From NCBI RefSeq assembly GCF_022378355.1, contig NZ_JAKMAJ010000012.1:87660-151659 (forward strand): a stretch of 64,000 bases of DNA. Direction: 5' to 3'. Under the pieces are notes generated by a model, which searched no databases, was not told where the DNA came from, and worked only from the letters and a program-made list of their open reading frames with translations. The position numbers were made by a program, and so were the translations under genes. Positions 60,171 to 64,000 of the stretch are shown here, one piece after another (the first letter of the stretch is position 1; every line of letters begins with the position of its first letter). The DNA comes from Brenneria bubanii (GTDB lineage Bacteria; Pseudomonadota; Gammaproteobacteria; Enterobacterales; Enterobacteriaceae).

Positions 60171-60360
60171 TTAAAGACAAAGACGGGATCAACGGCTAGA
60201 ATGTGACACTCCGTAATACTTTCCCGCCGTTGCGTTAACATAACCTGTGTTAATCTTAACGACGTTGCGAATCTGCTTCGATCAGTATAAGCAGGTTCTG
60301 ATAAAACAACCCAAACACAGTATGTTGTAATAACAGTTTTAGCTACGAAGGTTGCCACAA

Positions 60361-60432
60361 ATGAGTATAAATGGCGAGTTAGCGAAGAAACTATCGGCTT
60401 TCCTGCAAAAAGACAAGTTTTCACAGGCGTAA
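60361..60432 (+). CDS. Candidate 23-codon upstream ORF before lptF
   Basis: The frame encodes MSINGELAKKLSAFLQKDKF followed by SQA, ends 6 bases before the lptF GTG, and has a GAAGG site about 10 bases upstream of its ATG. It is lysine-rich and could form an amphipathic helix. The lptF start lacks a strong ribosome site, so translation of this ORF could help or limit lptF. I do not recognise the peptide; real expression is unproven. Confidence 0.35.
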   Translation: MSINGELAKKLSAFLQKDKFSQA

Positions 60433-60438
60433 TTAAGC

Positions 60439-61539
60439 GTGATCATCACTCGATATCTGGTACGGGAAACATTTAAAAGCCAACTGGCCATCCTTTTCAT
60501 TCTGTTACTGATTTTCTTTTGTCAGAAATTGGTGCGGATATTGGGTGCCGCCGTTGACGGCGATATTCCGACCAATCTGGTTATTTCCCTGCTGGGGCTA
60601 GGCGTGCCTGAAATGGCGCAGCTCATTTTACCGTTGAGTCTGTTTCTCGGACTGCTCATGACGTTTGGCCGTCTATACGCCGAAAGCGAGATCACCGTGA
60701 TGCATGCCTGCGGCCTCGGTAAAAGCGTACTGCTGAAGGCCGCGCTGCTGCTCGGACTGCTGACGGCGGCGGCGGCCACCGTCAACTCGCTGTGGCTTGG
60801 GCCATGGTCTTCCCGTCATCAGGAAGTGGTGATGGCCGAAGCGCGAGCCAATCCAGGCATGGCGACGCTGGTGGAAGGTCAGTTCCAGTCGGCTCAGGGC
60901 GGCAACGCGGTATTATTCGTCGGCAATGTCAAGGGTTCGGAATTTGAACACGTATTTCTGGCTCAGCTACGGCCCAGAGGCAACGCGCGTCCTTCCGTGG
61001 TGGTCGCCGATCGCGGACAGGTGACGCAGGGCGAAGACGGCACCCAGATCGTGACGCTGGATAACGGCTCGCGCTATGAAGGCACGGCGCTGCTGCGTGA
61101 TTTTCGCATCACGGACTTCAGCAACTATCAGGCGGTCATCGGGCATCAGTCCGTTACCCTCGATAGCAGCGATGTGGAACAGATGGATATGTCGACGCTC
61201 TGGCGTTCAGATAGCCAAGACGCCCGGGCCGAATTTCACTGGCGGCTGACGCTCATCGTCTCGGTACTGCTCATGGCATTTATGGTGGTGCCGCTGAGCG
61301 TCGTCAATCCGCGTCAGGGACGTGTGCTGAGCATGCTGCCCGCCATGCTGCTCTATCTGATTTTTTTCCTGCTGCAGAGCTCGCTGCGCTCCAATGCCAG
61401 CAAAGGAAAAATAGACCCGATGATATGGATATGGATGACAAACCTGACGTATTTGGGGATCGCCGTGCTGCTGAATATCTGGGATACCGTGCCGATGCGT
61501 AAAGTACGTTCCCGCTTGACACTGAGGGGGGCGGCTTGA
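60439..61539 (+). CDS. lptF: LPS export ABC transporter permease LptF
   Basis: A 366-residue inner-membrane subunit of LptB2FG, which extracts lipopolysaccharide from the inner membrane. Six helices surround a periplasmic beta-jellyroll domain. IITRYLVRETFKSQLAILFI, SQLAILFILLLIFFCQKLVR, DGDIPTNLVISLLGLGVPEM, ESEITVMHACGL and the C-terminal VVPLSVVNPRQGRVLSMLPA match E. coli LptF, and E. coli lptF also starts with GTG. Start GTG 60439. It is followed by lptG with a TGATG overlap. It is divergent from pepA. Confidence 0.97.
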   Translation: MIITRYLVRETFKSQLAILFILLLIFFCQKLVRILGAAVDGDIPTNLVISLLGLGVPEMAQLILPLSLFLGLLMTFGRLYAESEITVMHACGLGKSVLLKAALLLGLLTAAAATVNSLWLGPWSSRHQEVVMAEARANPGMATLVEGQFQSAQGGNAVLFVGNVKGSEFEHVFLAQLRPRGNARPSVVVADRGQVTQGEDGTQIVTLDNGSRYEGTALLRDFRITDFSNYQAVIGHQSVTLDSSDVEQMDMSTLWRSDSQDARAEFHWRLTLIVSVLLMAFMVVPLSVVNPRQGRVLSMLPAMLLYLIFFLLQSSLRSNASKGKIDPMIWIWMTNLTYLGIAVLLNIWDTVPMRKVRSRLTLRGAA

Positions 61540-62609
61540 TGTTTGGTGTATTGGACCGCTACATCGGTAAAACGATTTTTACCACCATCATGGCGACGCT
61601 GTTCATGCTGGTATCGCTTTCCGGCATCATCAAATTCGTCGACCAATTACGTAAAGTGGGACAGGGAAGCTATTCGGCGCTTGGCGCCGGGCTTTATACG
61701 CTGCTAAGCGTACCGAAAGACATTGAAACCTTTTTCCCGATGGCGGCGCTGCTAGGCGCGCTGCTGGGGTTGGGCCAGCTTGCGACCCGCAGCGAATTGG
61801 TCGTCATGCAGGCAGCGGGATTTACCCGCTTACAAATCGCGTCGGCCGTGATGAAAACTGCAATCCCGTTGGTGCTGCTCACCATGGCGATGGGTGAATG
61901 GGTATCGCCGCGCGGGGAACAGATGGCGCGCAACTATCGCTCGCAGATGATCTCCGGCGGCTCCATGATCTCCACCCAGAACGGTCTGTGGGCCAAAGAC
62001 GGCAATGATTTCATCTTTATTGAGCGGGTGGTGAATGATAAAGAGCTCTCCGGGATCAACATCTACCGTTTCGATAATGAGAACAAGCTGCTATCGGTTC
62101 GCTATGCCGCATCCGCCATGTTTGAGGATAACGAGTGGAAACTTTCCCAGGTGGACGAATCTGACCTGCGAGATGGAAAACAGATTGGCGGCAGCCAGAC
62201 CCTGAGCGGCGAATGGAAGACCAACCTGACGCCCGACAAGCTCGGCGTGGCCTCTCTGGAGCCAAGCGCCCTTTCCATCAGCGGGCTCTACAACTACGCC
62301 AACTACCTCAGGCAAAGCGGACAGGAATCCAGCCGCTATGTACTGAATATGTGGAGCAAGATATTTGCTCCGCTGTCCGTCGCCGTCATGATGCTGATGG
62401 CGCTCTCCTTCATCTTTGGTCCGTTGCGCAGCGTTCCTGCCGGGCTGCGCATCGTTATCGGCATCAGCTTTGGCTTCCTGTTCTACCTGCTCAATGAAAT
62501 TTTCCGCCCCTTGAGTCTGGTATACGGTATTCCACCGGTGCTTGGGGCGATTTTGCCCAGCGCCGCATTTCTGATTATCAGCGTCGGGCTGCTGTTAAAA
62601 CGCCGTTAG
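61539..62609 (+). CDS. lptG: LPS export ABC transporter permease LptG
   Basis: A 356-residue partner of LptF in the LPS exporter. FGVLDRYIGKTIFTTIMATL, SLSGIIKFVDQLRKVGQGSY, FPMAALLGALLGLGQLATRS, SQMISGGSMISTQNGLWAKD and FIFGPLRSVPAGLRIVIGIS match E. coli LptG. The ATG at 61539 overlaps the lptF stop (TGATG), so translation is coupled. A strong terminator follows at 62631. Essential gene in E. coli, hence a stable landmark. Confidence 0.97.
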   Translation: MFGVLDRYIGKTIFTTIMATLFMLVSLSGIIKFVDQLRKVGQGSYSALGAGLYTLLSVPKDIETFFPMAALLGALLGLGQLATRSELVVMQAAGFTRLQIASAVMKTAIPLVLLTMAMGEWVSPRGEQMARNYRSQMISGGSMISTQNGLWAKDGNDFIFIERVVNDKELSGINIYRFDNENKLLSVRYAASAMFEDNEWKLSQVDESDLRDGKQIGGSQTLSGEWKTNLTPDKLGVASLEPSALSISGLYNYANYLRQSGQESSRYVLNMWSKIFAPLSVAVMMLMALSFIFGPLRSVPAGLRIVIGISFGFLFYLLNEIFRPLSLVYGIPPVLGAILPSAAFLIISVGLLLKRR

Positions 62610-62630
62610 ACAAAATCGAATACCGACGAT

Positions 62631-62664
62631 AAAAACGCCGAGCGGGAAATGCTCGGCGTTTTTT
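62631..62664 (+). terminator. Rho-independent terminator of lptFG
   Basis: AAAAACGCCGAGC pairs with GCTCGGCGTTTTTT around GGGAAAT, with the T-run completing the stem. It lies 22 bases after the lptG stop. Confidence 0.95.
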
Positions 62665-62759
62665 GCATTATGAGCCGTCCCCACGCCGCTAAAAAACGCG
62701 ATAACACATTGCCGGAGATGATTTTTTCAGCACTTAAGCCGACATTAGGCGGAATAGAG

Positions 62760-62787
62760 TTGCGCCCCAGTCGGCAAACGGTATAAT
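62760..62787 (+). promoter_or_regulatory. Promoter of tRNA-Leu leuX
   Basis: TTGCGC (62760-62765) and a perfect TATAAT (62782-62787) are separated by 16 bases; the tRNA starts 28 bases later. GC-rich CGCCCC-like discriminator bases follow at a lower level than in strong stringent promoters. Confidence 0.7.
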
Positions 62788-62814
62788 GCACCCGTTTTCC
62801 GCATACCTCTTCGT

Positions 62815-62899
62815 GCCGAAGTGGCGAAATCGGTAGACGCAGTTGATTCAAAATCAACCGTAGAAATACGTGCCGGTTCGAGTCCGGCCTTCGGCACCA
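62815..62899 (+). tRNA. leuX: tRNA-Leu (anticodon CAA)
   Basis: An 85-base tRNA with encoded CCA. It is nearly or fully identical to E. coli leuX as I recall it: GCCGAAGTGGCGAAAT at the 5' end, anticodon stem-loop TTGATTCAAAATCAA with CAA, a long variable arm (CCGTAGAAATACG), and the T arm GCCGGTTCGAGTCCGGC followed by CTTCGGCACCA. leuX is a well-known integration site of P4-type islands. Confidence 0.98.
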
Positions 62900-62913
62900 T
62901 CGTATGAAAATCA

Positions 62914-62937
62914 AGTCACCTCAGGGTGGCTTTTTTT
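62914..62937 (+). terminator. Terminator of leuX
   Basis: GTCACC and GGTGGC pair (with a G-T wobble) around TCAG, followed by seven T, 14 bases after the tRNA. This is the expected end of the tRNA transcript. Confidence 0.8.
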
Positions 62938-63065
62938 ATGTCCATAATCGTCCGGTTAAGTCCATATCTATCTGTAAAATAATAATTTTAATTTCATTCC
63001 CCTCTCTGCGTTTTTGTCTATTTTATCCACAGTGGTCTTTTTTCGTCCATTGACATCCAGAGGAT

Positions 63066-63116
63066 TTGGGGGTCAAGATGAGGGTCAATTCACTTCGATT
63101 ATGAGTTGACCCCCAA
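63066..63116. repeat. GGGTCAA repeats before the integrase start
   Basis: TTGGGGGTCAA (63066-63076) and its exact reverse complement TTGACCCCCAA (63106-63116) flank a third related site, GAGGGTCAA near 63080-63088. The inverted pair ends three bases before the integrase ATG. P4-family integrases bind arm-type sites and repress their own promoters, so these are likely integrase arm sites or operator. There is no visible ribosome site between the last repeat and ATG 63119. Confidence 0.6.
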
Positions 63117-63118
63117 TT

Positions 63119-63799
63119 ATGGCGCTGACTGACGTTGTTGCCCGTACTGCCAAGCCGCGCGAGAAAGCGTATAAGCTCGCGGACGCGCACGGCCTGTATC
63201 TTTTGGTGAGTCCTAACGGCTCTAAGCGCTGGTATCTCAAATACCGCTTTGCAGGTAAGGAAAGCCGGATTGCGTTCGGTGCCTATCCGCTGATCTCGCT
63301 GGCGAAGGCCAGAGAGAAACGTGATGAGATTCGGTTGCTGCTGTTGGAGGGCATTCACCCAACGGAAAAGCGCGAAGAAGAAAAAGAGCAGGCGCAAGAG
63401 GCGTTGAATACTTTTGCGAAGGTCGCGCAAGACTGGCACCGGAACATCAGCCAAAATCGTTGGTCGGAAACGCACGCCGGACGGGTATGGCGCGATATGG
63501 AACGGAATATTCTGCCTACTATCGGGCATCGCCACATTGCCGAGCTGAAAACCAAAGACCTGCTGGAGCCGCTTAAAACCGTGGAACAAAACGGCCATCT
63601 TGATTTGGCGTCACGGCTGCGCCAGCGCGTCACCGATATCATGCGCTACGCGGTGCAGAACGATCTGATAGAGCGCAACCCAGCGCAAGACCTCTCCGGG
63701 GCGATAGCCGCGCCAAAAGCCACCCATCGGCCAGCGTTACTTCCTCGCCCGATGCAACAGCCGTCAGCGAGCCGTCTTCATATTGCTTGCGCCATTTGA
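63119..63799 (+). pseudogene. Truncated P4-type tyrosine integrase
   Basis: The frame has the N-terminal DUF4102 domain (ALTDVVARTAKPREKAYKLA, ADAHGLYLLVSPNGSKRWYL, KYRFAGKESRIAFGAYPLIS) and most of the core-binding domain ([34 protein letters not shown]-type end), then ends after [10 protein letters not shown] near 63737. Normal integrases of this group run about 400 residues; the catalytic domain with the R-H-R-Y residues is lost. The remaining bases to 63799 read through an IS2-like fragment in the wrong frame. It lies 220 bases after leuX, the normal position for an island integrase, so the island has lost the ability to excise with its own integrase. Confidence 0.85.
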
Positions 63800-64000
63800 A
63801 TATCTGGTTTGCATTGATACCATGCAGGCGCGCGACATGAGACACGGTCATACCGGGTTCCATAGTCTGCTGAATAATGGCAATTTTTTCCTGCGGAGTA
63901 CGGCGGCGACGCCGTTCAGGCCCTGATAACACGTCAACCATCTTATCGTTCTGACTGGTATTAAACATAGTTCCAAGACTACCTCTTATTTTAAGAGAGT
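63741..64000 (-). mobile_element. IS2-like (IS3 family) element fragment, 5' part of orfA
   Basis: Read on the minus strand, [19 protein letters not shown] and [20 protein letters not shown] followed by [20 protein letters not shown] match the start of IS2 OrfA (InsC, MIDVLGPEKRRRRTTQEK), a helix-turn-helix protein. I place its start at ATG 63941. OrfA breaks off near 63745 after TAVASGEEV and the sequence passes into the integrase gene. The region 63942-64000 resembles the IS2 leader with GATAGTC-like and TTAAAATAAG sequence. The orfB part and the terminal repeat are lost or outside the window; the truncated frame reads on into integrase DNA to 63639. Confidence 0.8.

Overview
The window looks like chromosome from a plant-associated enterobacterium of the Pectobacteriaceae type (Brenneria, Pectobacterium, Dickeya or Lonsdalea). 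That placement is inferred from protein resemblance, moderately GC-rich coding DNA and gene content; no search was run. Most genes are core enterobacterial genes, separated by accessory blocks and decayed DNA.

Layout. 0-3.8 kb holds pepP-ubiH-ubiI, after which the expected gcvTHP is absent and a relic resembling the first codons of fldB lies at a synteny break. 4.2-6.8 kb holds a DUF3289-type gene translationally coupled to the first of three tandem, near-identical DUF943-type genes. 6.8-11.8 kb holds a curA-type reductase, the mdtJI polyamine exporter, a PlaP/PuuP-like importer facing it, and yagU. 12-19.3 kb holds two convergent family-5 ABC systems. One is complete (binding protein, two permeases, fused double ATPase); the other keeps two intact ATPases but has wrecked permease genes. 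19.4-22.6 kb is an MgtB-type Mg2+ ATPase with a candidate leader peptide. 22.7-29.5 kb holds an orphan membrane protein, a chemoreceptor, an exported alpha/beta hydrolase, a GNAT enzyme and a divergent Lrp/EamA pair.

From 29.5 kb the order resembles the E. coli 96-minute region: rraB, argI, tabA, pyrL-pyrB-pyrI, ridA, later nrdD-nrdG, and valS-holC-pepA with divergent lptF-lptG, then tRNA-Leu(CAA) leuX. Into this frame are set a four-gene ATP-grasp / alpha-E / transglutaminase / Anbu operon (34.5-38.5 kb), yraR-yhbP-ygiQ, a membrane-anchored bactofilin, the sucrose regulon scrK-scrYAB-scrR, and exbB-exbD. Just after leuX comes a P4-type integrase gene cut off by an IS2-like fragment, which marks the start of a degraded genomic island running off the right edge.

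Control sites readable from sequence include ArgR boxes at argI, a pyrBI attenuator, FNR, NrdR and DnaA sites before nrdD, ScrR and CRP candidates in scr, a Fur box before exbB, and a PhoP-box candidate before mgtB. The best candidates for undescribed biology are the DUF3289/triple-DUF943 locus, which is shaped like an effector with amplified immunity genes, and the Anbu operon, whose conserved gene set suggests a peptide synthesis or tagging and proteolysis pathway of unknown substrate.
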